Below, piece after piece: positions 1 to 8,209 of a stretch of 32,878 nucleotides of DNA; position 1 is the first letter of the stretch; each line of letters begins with the position of its first letter. The notes under the pieces are model-generated. The model searched no databases, had not been told where the DNA came from, and saw only the letters and a list, made by a program, of their open reading frames with translations. This stretch comes from Sedimentisphaerales bacterium (lineage in GTDB: Bacteria > Planctomycetota > Phycisphaerae > Sedimentisphaerales > SM23-30), in contig JAFGSR010000048.1 in NCBI GenBank assembly GCA_016934515.1, forward strand, positions 1-32,878. Reading direction: 5' to 3'. A program made the position numbers and the translations under genes.

Positions 1-852
1 GATCAGGTTGGGCCAATAGTTGAGGGTTTGGTTCAAAATGGAATAACGGGTTTTTATGTTTGCGGCAGTACGGGTGAAGGTCCTTCGTTGACTACGGAGG
101 AGCGACGTGCTACCGCAGAAGCTTATGTCGAGGCAACCGGGGGGCGGGTACCGGTTATTGTGCAAGTTGGGCACAACAGCGTGGCGGAGGCGCGGGGGCT
201 GGCGTGTCATGCTCAAGCGATAGGCGCCGATGCAATTTCGGCGGTTCCACCATCGTATTTTAAAATCGGCACATTGGAAACAATGATCGATTGTTTTGTT
301 GAGATAGCGTCAGGGGCGCCTGAATTACCTTTTTATTGTTACCATATATGCAAATTAACCGGTGTTGATTTTGATATGGTAGAGTTTTTGCGGTTAGGCA
401 GCGAGCGTATTGGGAATCTAGCAGGAATCAAGTATAGCAGTGTGACGGTATATGAATTACAGGCGTGTTTGGAATATCAGGATGGGCGGTTTGACATTCT
501 TTTCGGCTGTGATGAGATGCTAACCAGCGGGCTTTCTGTGGGAGTTTGTGGGTTCGTGGGCAGCACTTATAATTTTGCGGCACCTCTGTACCGTCGAATC
601 ATAGAAAATTTTCAAAAAGGTAATCTGGAGGAAGCACGAAAAGGTCAGGCATTATCGGTGGCGATGGTTCGTATTTTAAGCCGCTATCGCGACCAGGCGG
701 GCATAAAAGCGACAATGAAATTGATTGGTCTGGATTGCGGTCCTAACCGGTTGCCACATAAAACACTAACTGCTCAAGAAATAAGTGCGATGAAAAGAGA
801 ACTGGAAGAGATAGGATTTTTTGAATGGGCCGTCAAGCCGAATGTAAAATAA
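1..852 (+). CDS. nanA: N-acetylneuraminate lyase-like aldolase (5' end outside window)
   Basis: This is a class I aldolase of the DHDPS/N-acetylneuraminate lyase family, expected to split sialic acid into N-acetylmannosamine and pyruvate in the cytoplasm. The frame is open from base 1, so the true start lies upstream; a TTG at 28 is only an internal codon. Visible family marks are the GSTGEG substrate loop, a YCYHI segment where the family has its catalytic Tyr, a following TGVDF segment as in sialate lyases, and the GIKYSS motif with the Schiff-base Lys. The gene is followed after 6 bp by a mutarotase/symporter fusion, which supports a sialate role over dihydrodipicolinate synthesis. Another pyruvate-dependent aldolase of the same family cannot be excluded. 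Confidence 0.85.
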   Translation, partial: DQVGPIVEGLVQNGITGFYVCGSTGEGPSLTTEERRATAEAYVEATGGRVPVIVQVGHNSVAEARGLACHAQAIGADAISAVPPSYFKIGTLETMIDCFVEIASGAPELPFYCYHICKLTGVDFDMVEFLRLGSERIGNLAGIKYSSVTVYELQACLEYQDGRFDILFGCDEMLTSGLSVGVCGFVGSTYNFAAPLYRRIIENFQKGNLEEARKGQALSVAMVRILSRYRDQAGIKATMKLIGLDCGPNRLPHKTLTAQEISAMKRELEEIGFFEWAVKPNVK

Positions 853-858
853 GGATTA

Positions 859-3678
859 ATGATGGGAGAACGGTATCATTTTGCATATTTCCTTATAGGG
901 GTCCTGGTTTTTGTATATGCAATTCAGTGCGAAGCGAGTGAGGTTTTGGCTGGTGGTGAAGAAGCAGCTTTTCTGGAATGGACGGAGCTGCCGGCGTTAC
1001 CGGATAAGTTGGGTGTTGCCGGTCCGTTTGTGGGTGTGCATTTTAATACTGAAAAGAGCGATGATGAAGTGCTGATCGTTGCCGGTGGGGCGAATTTTCC
1101 TGTTGCGGAGGGGCAGGATCTTTGGGAGGTTCCAAAAGTTTATCACGATGATGCCTGGGTGCTAACCCGCGGAAAGGGCACAGATGGCACGAAACACTAT
1201 AAATGGTTAAGTGGTTTTCAGATCGAAAAGCCCCGTGCTTATGGGGCATGTGTAAGTACCAAAGATGGCGTGGTTTGCATGGGAGGCGTCGATAGTAAGC
1301 AGGCTTATGCCGATGTTTTTTTGTTGAGTTGGGATGCTTCAGCCAAGACGCTTAAGCAAACCGAATTACCGAGTCTTCCCGAGCCATCCAACGGTGGGGG
1401 GGCGGCGATGGTAGGTGAGACAATATATATGGTGGGGGGCATGACCGGTACCGGGTTGGATAGTGCTTCGAGAAACTTCTGGTCCCTGGATATGTCGTTG
1501 TATGGCGATGCTTCTAAGAAAGAAGCTTTTGTCTGGCGAGAGGTGCTACCCTGGCCGGGGCCGGAGCGTGCTATGTCGGTGGTGGTGAGTCAACATAATG
1601 GATTTGATCAATGTCTGTATGTGATGAGCGGCCGACGTGAACTCAAGTTGGGTGAGAATGATCCGGAAGCAATTTTAGCAGAAGGTGAAAAGTTACTACC
1701 TTTAAGAGATGTTTACGAATTTTGTCCCGCCCGTTACGATGGGTTGGCTTATAATGCTAAAACCAACGAATATAAAGGTGTCGGTCAAACCAGTGAGCCA
1801 TGGCGTAAGCGAGCAGATGCACCTTTTTCTTTCATGGCTGGAACCGGAGCGGCCCTGGGGCAATCTCACATAATCATACTTGCCGGGGCAGATGGTTCAA
1901 ATTTGCGTGAGGTGTTCGGGCGGCGTAAGATCGCGATGAAAGATTATGACCATCCGGGATTTACGAAAAGGTCCCTGGCCTATCACACTATCACCGATAC
2001 GTGGGTCGAAGCTGGCGGCACCCCTGCCAACCAGGTTACCACGCCGGCGGTAAATTGGGGAGATGATATCATTATCGTTTCTGGTGAATTTTGCCCCCGG
2101 GTGCGTACCGCTGGGGTTTGGCAGATTAATCCGATTAAACGTTCCAGGGCATTTGGTGGTTTAAACTTTGCCGTACTGACAGTTTACCTGCTGGCTATGG
2201 TCGGAGTGGGCGTGTACTTCGCTAATAAAAATAAAAATACCGATGATTACTTCCGGGGCGGTCAGAAAATTCCCTGGTTTGTGGCAGGCTGTTCCATATT
2301 TGCGACGATGCTAAGTTCCATCACATACATGGCGATTCCCGCCAAGTCGTTTGCCCAGGATTGGGTTTATCTTATCGGGAACCTCATGATTTTTACCGTT
2401 GCGCCAATTGCGGTTTATTTGGCCCTGCCGTTTTTTCGGCAGATTGACGCGACCAGTGCTTATGAGTATTTACAAAAACGTTTCAATATGCCCGTCAGGC
2501 TTTTCGGTAGTGCTTCATTTACATTATTTCATTTGTTTCGAATGGGGATCGTCATGTCGCTCGCGGCGTTGGCATTGTCAACCATTGCGGATTTCAGCCC
2601 CCTGTTGAATTGGATCGGTCTGGGTGATATTTCTAATGCCAATGCCGTGGCTTGTGTGTTGATAATGGGAATATTAAGTATGATCTATTGCACGATGGGT
2701 GGGATTGAGGCTGTCGTTTGGACGGATACCATACAGACCATGGTTCTGTTGGGAGGTGCCGTGCTATGTCTGATGCTTATGATTTTTGGTACGGAAGGGG
2801 GCGTTAGCGGTATTGCGGCAACAGTGTATGCAGATGGGAAATTGCACACGGTGAACTTTTACTGGGACCCGACGAATGCGTCCCTGGCCTTTTGGGTTGT
2901 GATATTTGGAGGTATTGGGCAGAATGTTTCATCCTACATGGCGGACCAGGCGGTTGTTCAGCGTTATATGACAACACCGGATAAGCACCGAGCCGCCAAA
3001 GCAATCTGGACTAATGCGTGGATGTGTATTCCGTCATCTATCCTGTTTTTTGCAGTAGGAACGGCACTATATGCTTTTTATAAATCCCATCCGGAAAAGC
3101 TTGATCCGACATATATGACAGATCAGATTTTTCCACTCTTTATCGCACATGAAGTGCCCGTGGGCATTGCCGGTCTTCTCGTAGCCGGTGTTTTTGCTGC
3201 AGCACAATCTACAATATCGACCAGTATGAACAGCACGGCGACGACCGTTGTGACAGATTTCATGCGGCCTTTCAAAATTTTAAAGAACGAAAAAAACTAT
3301 CTGAATATGGCCCGCTTTATTACTGTTTTATTTGGAATTGTGGGGACACTGTTAGGTTTGCTTTTTGTTAGTCCCGAAATCAAATCCTTATTTGACGAGT
3401 TTATCAAAGTGATTGGACTGTTCATGGGAGTACTAGGCGGTTTATTTTGCCTGGGTCTGCTAACCCGTCGCGCCAATGGTTGGGGGGCACTTATTGGGGC
3501 AATCTCGGGCGCACTTACCATGGGGCTCATGCCGGTATTTACTAATATTAATGGCTATATATATGCCTGCATGGGGATTGTTACATGTTTTATTGTAGGT
3601 TATATTGCAAGTTTGATTATACCTGCGGCAAAACATGACATAATCGGCTTGACTGTATATACTGCTGAAATGAAATAA
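859..3678 (+). CDS. Kelch mutarotase (NanM-like) fused to SSS sodium:solute symporter
   Basis: This 939-residue protein joins two functions. Residues 1-27 look like a signal or anchor segment. Residues about 30-425 form a Kelch-type propeller with repeated GG-containing blades (VAGGANFP, CMGGVDS, YMVGGMTG, LAGADGS), like the periplasmic sialate mutarotase/epimerase NanM/YjhT. Residues about 432-935 are an SSS-family transporter with roughly 13 hydrophobic segments, starting at NFAVLTVYLLAMVGVGVYF and including DDYFRGGQKIPWF. The likely task is to convert the released alpha anomer and import it with sodium. AAGGA lies just before two adjacent ATGs (859 and 862); either could be used. The 6-bp gap to the upstream lyase gene suggests one operon. 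The substrate is inferred from context, and another sugar is possible. Confidence 0.85.
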   Translation: MMGERYHFAYFLIGVLVFVYAIQCEASEVLAGGEEAAFLEWTELPALPDKLGVAGPFVGVHFNTEKSDDEVLIVAGGANFPVAEGQDLWEVPKVYHDDAWVLTRGKGTDGTKHYKWLSGFQIEKPRAYGACVSTKDGVVCMGGVDSKQAYADVFLLSWDASAKTLKQTELPSLPEPSNGGGAAMVGETIYMVGGMTGTGLDSASRNFWSLDMSLYGDASKKEAFVWREVLPWPGPERAMSVVVSQHNGFDQCLYVMSGRRELKLGENDPEAILAEGEKLLPLRDVYEFCPARYDGLAYNAKTNEYKGVGQTSEPWRKRADAPFSFMAGTGAALGQSHIIILAGADGSNLREVFGRRKIAMKDYDHPGFTKRSLAYHTITDTWVEAGGTPANQVTTPAVNWGDDIIIVSGEFCPRVRTAGVWQINPIKRSRAFGGLNFAVLTVYLLAMVGVGVYFANKNKNTDDYFRGGQKIPWFVAGCSIFATMLSSITYMAIPAKSFAQDWVYLIGNLMIFTVAPIAVYLALPFFRQIDATSAYEYLQKRFNMPVRLFGSASFTLFHLFRMGIVMSLAALALSTIADFSPLLNWIGLGDISNANAVACVLIMGILSMIYCTMGGIEAVVWTDTIQTMVLLGGAVLCLMLMIFGTEGGVSGIAATVYADGKLHTVNFYWDPTNASLAFWVVIFGGIGQNVSSYMADQAVVQRYMTTPDKHRAAKAIWTNAWMCIPSSILFFAVGTALYAFYKSHPEKLDPTYMTDQIFPLFIAHEVPVGIAGLLVAGVFAAAQSTISTSMNSTATTVVTDFMRPFKILKNEKNYLNMARFITVLFGIVGTLLGLLFVSPEIKSLFDEFIKVIGLFMGVLGGLFCLGLLTRRANGWGALIGAISGALTMGLMPVFTNINGYIYACMGIVTCFIVGYIASLIIPAAKHDIIGLTVYTAEMK

Positions 3679-3898
3679 ATAATGTGAACCGGGATTTAGT
3701 AAAGTTTGCACTTTTTAAGCTGCTAAACCCCTGAAGCATGAGAATTAAATACTCCTTCCTCATTCAATCAATTGACGATTTTGCCAAAAAACCCCCTGAT
3801 ACTATACCGGCGTGATCGGCGGGCTAAACCGTAAGGCTTTTATATAAAAGGATTTATAACGATATAATATTTTTACGGTAATATTTCTAGAGTTTTTC

Positions 3899-3927
3899 TT
3901 GACAGACCGGCGAGAAAATGTTATAGA
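3899..3927 (+). promoter_or_regulatory. sigma70-type promoter of the lacI-headed operon
   Basis: TTGACA at 3899-3904 and TATAGA at 3922-3927 are separated by exactly 17 bp. This places the start of transcription near 3934, about 40 bp before the regulator's TTG codon. The -10 box lies inside the palindromic operator described next, so repressor binding would block the promoter. Bases 3679-3898 upstream hold no gene. An imperfect hairpin after the preceding stop codon (GGGATTTAG near 3692 with CTAAACCC near 3723) lacks a T-tract. Confidence 0.7.
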
Positions 3928-3946
3928 TAACGTTAACGATAACATT
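3917..3946 (+). promoter_or_regulatory. palindromic operator, probably bound by the adjacent LacI-family regulator
   Basis: Bases 3917-3946 form a palindrome centred between 3931 and 3932, with 13 of 15 base pairs matching. The same bases also read as two tandem 12-mers, GTTATAGATAAC (3920-3931) and GTTAACGATAAC (3932-3943), each with the form GTTA-N4-ATAAC or close to it. The centre carries the CG dyad common in LacI-family sites. It covers the -10 box and the predicted start site, as expected for autorepression of the operon. Confidence 0.7.
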
Positions 3947-3972
3947 ATGATTGTAAACGAGAGGAATAATCA

Positions 3973-4980
3973 TTGAGTATTTCTGAGGTTGCACAAAAAG
4001 CCGGTGTAAGTGCTATGACCGTTTCGAGAGTAATAAATGGAAGTAGCGGAGTTAGCACGAAAACTCGTCAGCATGTACTGCAAGTTATGAAGGAGGTGGG
4101 TTATATACCATCCACGATAGCGCGATCCATGCGAAGCAAAGATAAACTTCGCGCTGCGGGATGTCTTTGTTGTGCATTAAATTTTGGGGCAGATACCCAA
4201 TATGCCAATGAATTTTTTTGTGATATTGCCCGATCGGCGGAACAGGAAGCAGCGGTACACGGGCTGTGTTTACTACAAAGCCATTGGCAAGAAAGCTTCG
4301 AAGAGTCATGGCCTCGAATGCAGTCAATTTTTGCGATGGATGGCCTTTGCGGGGTATTACTTGCGGGCCAATTCCAACGAAACGAGATTCAATCCATCTG
4401 TAAGCAGACAAAATATGTTGTGGTTATTGACGGCCCGGCTCCACCTGACTTGCCGGTGGCCTCGATTGAATCTGACAATTATGGTGGATGTTTATTAGCG
4501 TTGGAACATTTGATTAAGCGAGGGTCGAAAAGAATTTTGATTATGGCCACCGATAATCCTGATCATTATTTTTCCAGAGCAATCCAAAAAGCAGCGGACA
4601 CAGTAAGAAGTCAATGCGAATACATTGAAGTTGTCAGTTCCCAATTAACCAGCGAAAGCGGCCGAGAGATTGTCAGGCAAGCGATTTCATCAGGTAAATC
4701 TTTTGACGGCATTTTTGGAAATGATGACCTGTCTATCGGTGCATTGCGTGCACTTTACGAGCTGAAAATTGAAGTTCCGAATAAAATAAGAGTTGTAGGA
4801 TTTGATGACATATCGCATGGATTATGCACAATACCAAGTCTCACTTCCATTCAAATTAATAAGAGCCAGTTAGGGCGCGAGGCTGTAAAAACATTGGTTG
4901 ATATGTATCGTGGGCAAACAGAATTACGTAATGTAAAAAAAATAATCGAAGCCAAACTTATTGTCAGGGAAAGTAGCTGA
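3973..4980 (+). CDS. LacI/GalR-family transcriptional regulator
   Basis: A 335-residue DNA-binding repressor of usual family length. Residues 1-20 are a classic LacI helix-turn-helix (SISEVAQKAGVSAMTVSRVI), followed by the hinge helix region (GYIPSTIARSMRS). The rest is the periplasmic-binding-like effector domain, with late motifs GIFGNDDLSIGALRAL and VVGFDDISHG. The start is TTG at 3973, fixed by GAGGA at 3961-3965 and by the fact that this start begins right at the helix-turn-helix. The gene sits behind a promoter overlapped by a palindrome and 35 bp ahead of the first M24 gene, with no obvious new promoter in that gap. I infer it represses its own operon and responds to a substrate of the downstream enzymes. 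The effector is unknown. Confidence 0.9.
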   Translation: MSISEVAQKAGVSAMTVSRVINGSSGVSTKTRQHVLQVMKEVGYIPSTIARSMRSKDKLRAAGCLCCALNFGADTQYANEFFCDIARSAEQEAAVHGLCLLQSHWQESFEESWPRMQSIFAMDGLCGVLLAGQFQRNEIQSICKQTKYVVVIDGPAPPDLPVASIESDNYGGCLLALEHLIKRGSKRILIMATDNPDHYFSRAIQKAADTVRSQCEYIEVVSSQLTSESGREIVRQAISSGKSFDGIFGNDDLSIGALRALYELKIEVPNKIRVVGFDDISHGLCTIPSLTSIQINKSQLGREAVKTLVDMYRGQTELRNVKKIIEAKLIVRESS

Positions 4981-5015
4981 AGAATAGAACCGTATTTATT
5001 ATTAAGGAGTCTAAA

Positions 5016-6185
5016 ATGGGCTATCTAGAAAACGACGAATGCAAAGTTAGAATAAACAAAGTATGCGAATTAATGAAGGCCAAGCAGTTAGACATAGCGT
5101 TGGTGTATTATGACGAGTTTAATATAGGCAACGGTTGGTATATGACAGGATGGTGTCCTCAATTTGAAAGCGGCATGGTATTGTTGCCAAGAAAAGGTGA
5201 GCCGATGATTCTTGGTGGTCCGGAGAGCGAGCCGTTTGCAAAGCTTGACAGTGCCATAACGGAGACCCGTAATTTTTCGGTTTTCATGGTGCCGGATGAG
5301 GAGTATCCAAATGCGTCAATAATAGATTTTCCGAAACTGTTTGACGAGTTGAATTCAACCTTAGGTTCGATAAAACGAGTAGGTTTGGTGGGAGCCGGCA
5401 GAATGCCTGCGGATTGTTACAAGCAGATAATTGAAGGATTTGCCGGTGTAGAGCTTGTCGATATTACAAATGAATATGTCGAACTGAGATATATTAAGAG
5501 CCGTTGGGAGATCGAACAGATTAAAGGGGCATTCAAACTTGCTGATGAGTGTTACGAACAGATGAAAAATGCAGTTGCTCCGGGTGTTTCAGAAATAGAG
5601 GTAGCAGCAGCGGGCGAATTTGCCGCACGTAAAAAAGGGGCCAGTGGATTTGGGTTTAGTGCCATTGTCGGCAGCGGCAAACGTTCCAATGCGGTAGTGC
5701 CAACTGCAAGTTCAAAAAAGCTTGAGTCCGGTGAATTAGTGATGCTGGGTTTGGCGCCTAAGGTTAAGGGTTATGCCGGGGTTTTCGGGCACAGCATAGC
5801 GGTTTCCGGGGAATATACCGAAAGTCAAAAAGAATGCGTCAAGCACCTTGGAGAAGCGTTCCGGTTAACAAAAGAGCAACTCTGCGTCGGCAAGATCGGG
5901 AAGGAAATAGATGCTCCAGCCAGAGCTTATTTTACAAAGCACGATTTAGCGAAGTATCTGGTCTGTCCGTTTGTTCATACGATTGGTTTGCATGAAGCGG
6001 AAAGTCCATTTTTCGGTCCGGGTAGTGATGATGTTCTTAAGCCCGGTATGATGGTATGTGTTGATGTGAGTTTCTTTGGTCACCCGGAATGGAATGGCAC
6101 GAGGATAGAAACCGGCTTTGAGATTACGGAAAAGGGTGCCGTGTCGATGAGTCCGAAAATGGATAATATCCTAAGCAGTTTGTAA
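5016..6185 (+). CDS. M24 family creatinase/Xaa-Pro peptidase-like protein, metal site degenerate (copy 1)
   Basis: This 389-residue protein has the two-domain layout of creatinase/prolidase proteins: an N-terminal creatinase-like domain (residues about 1-165) and a C-terminal pita-bread M24 domain. Metal peptidases of the fold need two Asp, one His and two Glu. Here the segment that should hold both Asp (about residues 238-256, MLGLAPKVKGYAGVFGHS) has neither. The His is kept in VHTIGLHEAE, the first Glu is replaced by Asp (MVCVDVSFFG) and the last Glu is kept (RIETGFEIT). That pattern argues against a normal dinuclear-metal peptidase and fits a metal-free creatinase-like hydrolase. AAGGAG lies 7 bp before the ATG. 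It is a distant paralogue of the gene at 8210. The substrate cannot be named from sequence alone. Confidence 0.75.
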   Translation: MGYLENDECKVRINKVCELMKAKQLDIALVYYDEFNIGNGWYMTGWCPQFESGMVLLPRKGEPMILGGPESEPFAKLDSAITETRNFSVFMVPDEEYPNASIIDFPKLFDELNSTLGSIKRVGLVGAGRMPADCYKQIIEGFAGVELVDITNEYVELRYIKSRWEIEQIKGAFKLADECYEQMKNAVAPGVSEIEVAAAGEFAARKKGASGFGFSAIVGSGKRSNAVVPTASSKKLESGELVMLGLAPKVKGYAGVFGHSIAVSGEYTESQKECVKHLGEAFRLTKEQLCVGKIGKEIDAPARAYFTKHDLAKYLVCPFVHTIGLHEAESPFFGPGSDDVLKPGMMVCVDVSFFGHPEWNGTRIETGFEITEKGAVSMSPKMDNILSSL

Positions 6186-6217
6186 AAAATACATGATACT
6201 ATTTTTGGGGACCGATT

Positions 6218-7120
6218 ATGAAGCCTATAGTTGTATTTGGATTTGATATGGAAACGGATATCGGCAGTTGGACGCCTTTCTATGAGGGTTTGGTCAATGG
6301 AACCCCTGAAATATTAAGTGTACTTCAAAAGCATGATGTTAAAAGCACATTTTTTTTTACAGGTGATGCGGCTCGATCTAATCCGGATATTGTTAATATG
6401 GTTTCGGCTTCTGGTCATGAAGTTGGCTGCCATAGTTTGTATCACGAGACATTAGGCGATGAATTGATACCAATTCCGGGGCTGAGGCCGGTGTTGCCGG
6501 AGGAATGCTATCATAGGGTTGAAGTAGCGACAAAAATTGTAGAAGAAGTGGCGGGTCGTAAAATGCATAGTTTTCGTGCTCCCCGTTTGTGGGGCAGTAC
6601 AGCATTAGTTAATGCACTTGAGGATTTGGGTTATAAAGCGGATGCGTCTTACCCGATGTTTTTTCACGAGGAACGGGTTGTTCCTTATCATCCGAGTAAG
6701 GAGAATTGGCTTGCTGAGGGTGACATGAAAATACTGGAAATTCCTAATTTTGCAGATATGACGATTGTAAGTGCCGACGTGGGCGGCAGAGACAGAGATC
6801 AATGGCCTAAATTCAGGACCGAGGGTGCCGATGCCATCATGAAACACATTCGTAATATGCTGGACTTTTATAAAAGGAAAAATCTGCCCGCTGTGTTGTG
6901 TTTTTATCTGCATCCCTGGGAATTTTGGCCCATGCCCGAAGGACTGATTCATTTTGGTGAGGGGTCGGTAATGCCCGATCCTTTCATTATCAAGAATTGC
7001 GGCGAAGTGGCAATTGCCGAGCTTGACAAGTGGATACAGATGCTCAAAGAGATGGAAATTCAATTTACCACCGCAGTCGATTTGGTCGATTTCAGGGGGA
7101 AAATTCATGAGCAGGGATAA
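6218..7120 (+). CDS. polysaccharide deacetylase family protein (NodB fold, PuuE/PgdA-like)
   Basis: A 300-residue carbohydrate esterase family 4-like protein with no signal peptide, so it probably acts in the cytoplasm. The NodB motifs are visible: FGFDMETD (catalytic and metal Asp), GHEVGCHSLYHE (metal-binding His pair), FRAPRLWGS (third motif, Arg-x-Pro form) and FYLHPWEF (final His). Cytoplasmic members of this subgroup include PuuE-type allantoinases and HpPgdA-like enzymes that act on small amides as well as on sugars, so hydrolysis of a small N-acyl or cyclic-amide substrate is as plausible as sugar deacetylation. The ATG follows GGGGA. The 3' end overlaps the next gene by 14 bp, indicating translational coupling. 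Confidence 0.8.
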   Translation: MKPIVVFGFDMETDIGSWTPFYEGLVNGTPEILSVLQKHDVKSTFFFTGDAARSNPDIVNMVSASGHEVGCHSLYHETLGDELIPIPGLRPVLPEECYHRVEVATKIVEEVAGRKMHSFRAPRLWGSTALVNALEDLGYKADASYPMFFHEERVVPYHPSKENWLAEGDMKILEIPNFADMTIVSADVGGRDRDQWPKFRTEGADAIMKHIRNMLDFYKRKNLPAVLCFYLHPWEFWPMPEGLIHFGEGSVMPDPFIIKNCGEVAIAELDKWIQMLKEMEIQFTTAVDLVDFRGKIHEQG

Positions 7121-8135
7121 ATTTAATAAATTGATTGAACTGCATGGATCAAAATCCTTTGCTGTTAAGCAAGGTGATGGCCAAGCTGTGCTTATGCCAG
7201 AGTTGGGAGCTCGTGTGTTTTGCGAACTGGCCGGCCGCTCGGTGCATCGGCTGGATATCGACGCTATTTTCCGGCCCCGCGAATCTTTTAACAACTATGG
7301 CGGCAACAATATTTGGCCTGCACCTGAAGGCGGTAAGTTTGGTTTCAATTATTTGGATGACCAATGGTATGTACAGCCGGCTATCAATCTGGAACCTTTC
7401 GTGCTGGAGACGAACACCTCTGCAATGGCAAGAGTGAGTAAGCAGACTGGCTTGCGTAATAGATTGGGTACCGAATTGGAAGTTAAGATGAGCCGTGAGT
7501 TATGGCTGGACGATGTTCCGGAAATGATCAGTAGTCTAGAACCTGTAGCCTCGATGGCTTATACGGTAACGGACACTTTGGAAGTGCTGAACGACGTTAC
7601 TACCGAGCAGGCACTAATCGCCTGCTGGACGTTGGAGCAGTTCAACGCCAGCGACCAGACCATCGCTTTTGCCAAAGTTAACGATTCCCGACAGGCCATC
7701 AATTTCGACTTTTACGAGCACCCCCAAGATCGAATCAGCTATGGTCGAAACGGTTTTTTCTATCGTGTCGATGGGCAAAAGCGAGGTCAAATTGGCGTCA
7801 AAAAAGCGGCTCAAGCCGAATACATCGGATTTTATGATCTACCAAATAAACTGCTCTGTATTCGCGAAATACTCGGCCAAAACGGTGATTTGTACTTCAA
7901 CATTGCCGACAATGAACAGCCAAATGGGCCTTTCTCCGCCGCCGATAACTTCAGCATATTCAACAGCGATGCGGACGCAGGTTTTTTCGAAATCGAAACC
8001 ATATCCGGTGCTATCGTCAAAAAAAACAAACTGAAAGGCTCCAGGTTGAAGAGCCGAACTACTTTTGCAATGTTCGACAACGCCAACGTTATTGAGTCGT
8101 TCATACGAGATATTAAAATGAATATCAGCATATAA
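7107..8135 (+). CDS. uncharacterised protein, possibly galactose-mutarotase-like beta-sandwich
   Basis: A 342-residue cytoplasmic protein that I do not firmly recognise. The start is the ATG at 7107 (MSRDKFNKLIE), chosen because AGGGGGA lies 6 bp upstream and the gene then overlaps the deacetylase gene by 14 bp; a longer frame upstream has no such site. The N-terminal part (PELGARVFCELAGRSVHRLD, then FNNYGGNNIWPAPEGG) recalls the beta-supersandwich of aldose epimerases and of DUF6786-like proteins, where a GG-x-x-x-W-x-x-PEGG motif occurs. The C-terminal part ends in a beta-rich stretch and a short helix. Its place inside the operon suggests a sugar-binding or epimerase-like step on the shared substrate. 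That role is inference only. Confidence 0.7.
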   Translation: MSRDKFNKLIELHGSKSFAVKQGDGQAVLMPELGARVFCELAGRSVHRLDIDAIFRPRESFNNYGGNNIWPAPEGGKFGFNYLDDQWYVQPAINLEPFVLETNTSAMARVSKQTGLRNRLGTELEVKMSRELWLDDVPEMISSLEPVASMAYTVTDTLEVLNDVTTEQALIACWTLEQFNASDQTIAFAKVNDSRQAINFDFYEHPQDRISYGRNGFFYRVDGQKRGQIGVKKAAQAEYIGFYDLPNKLLCIREILGQNGDLYFNIADNEQPNGPFSAADNFSIFNSDADAGFFEIETISGAIVKKNKLKGSRLKSRTTFAMFDNANVIESFIRDIKMNISI

Positions 8136-8209
8136 AGGCAACCCCAGCCAATAAACAGGAAATTAACCAGAAAGAATGTTATCCGCAAACTGTATAAAGG
8201 AGAACCGGC

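Noticed and set aside
3690-3732. Hairpin after the Kelch/symporter gene as a terminator
   Set aside because: The stem has a bulge and no T-tract follows.
6605-7294. 229-codon minus-strand frame opposite the deacetylase gene
   Set aside because: The plus strand carries a complete NodB-fold gene with motifs and a ribosome-binding site; the minus frame is its shadow.
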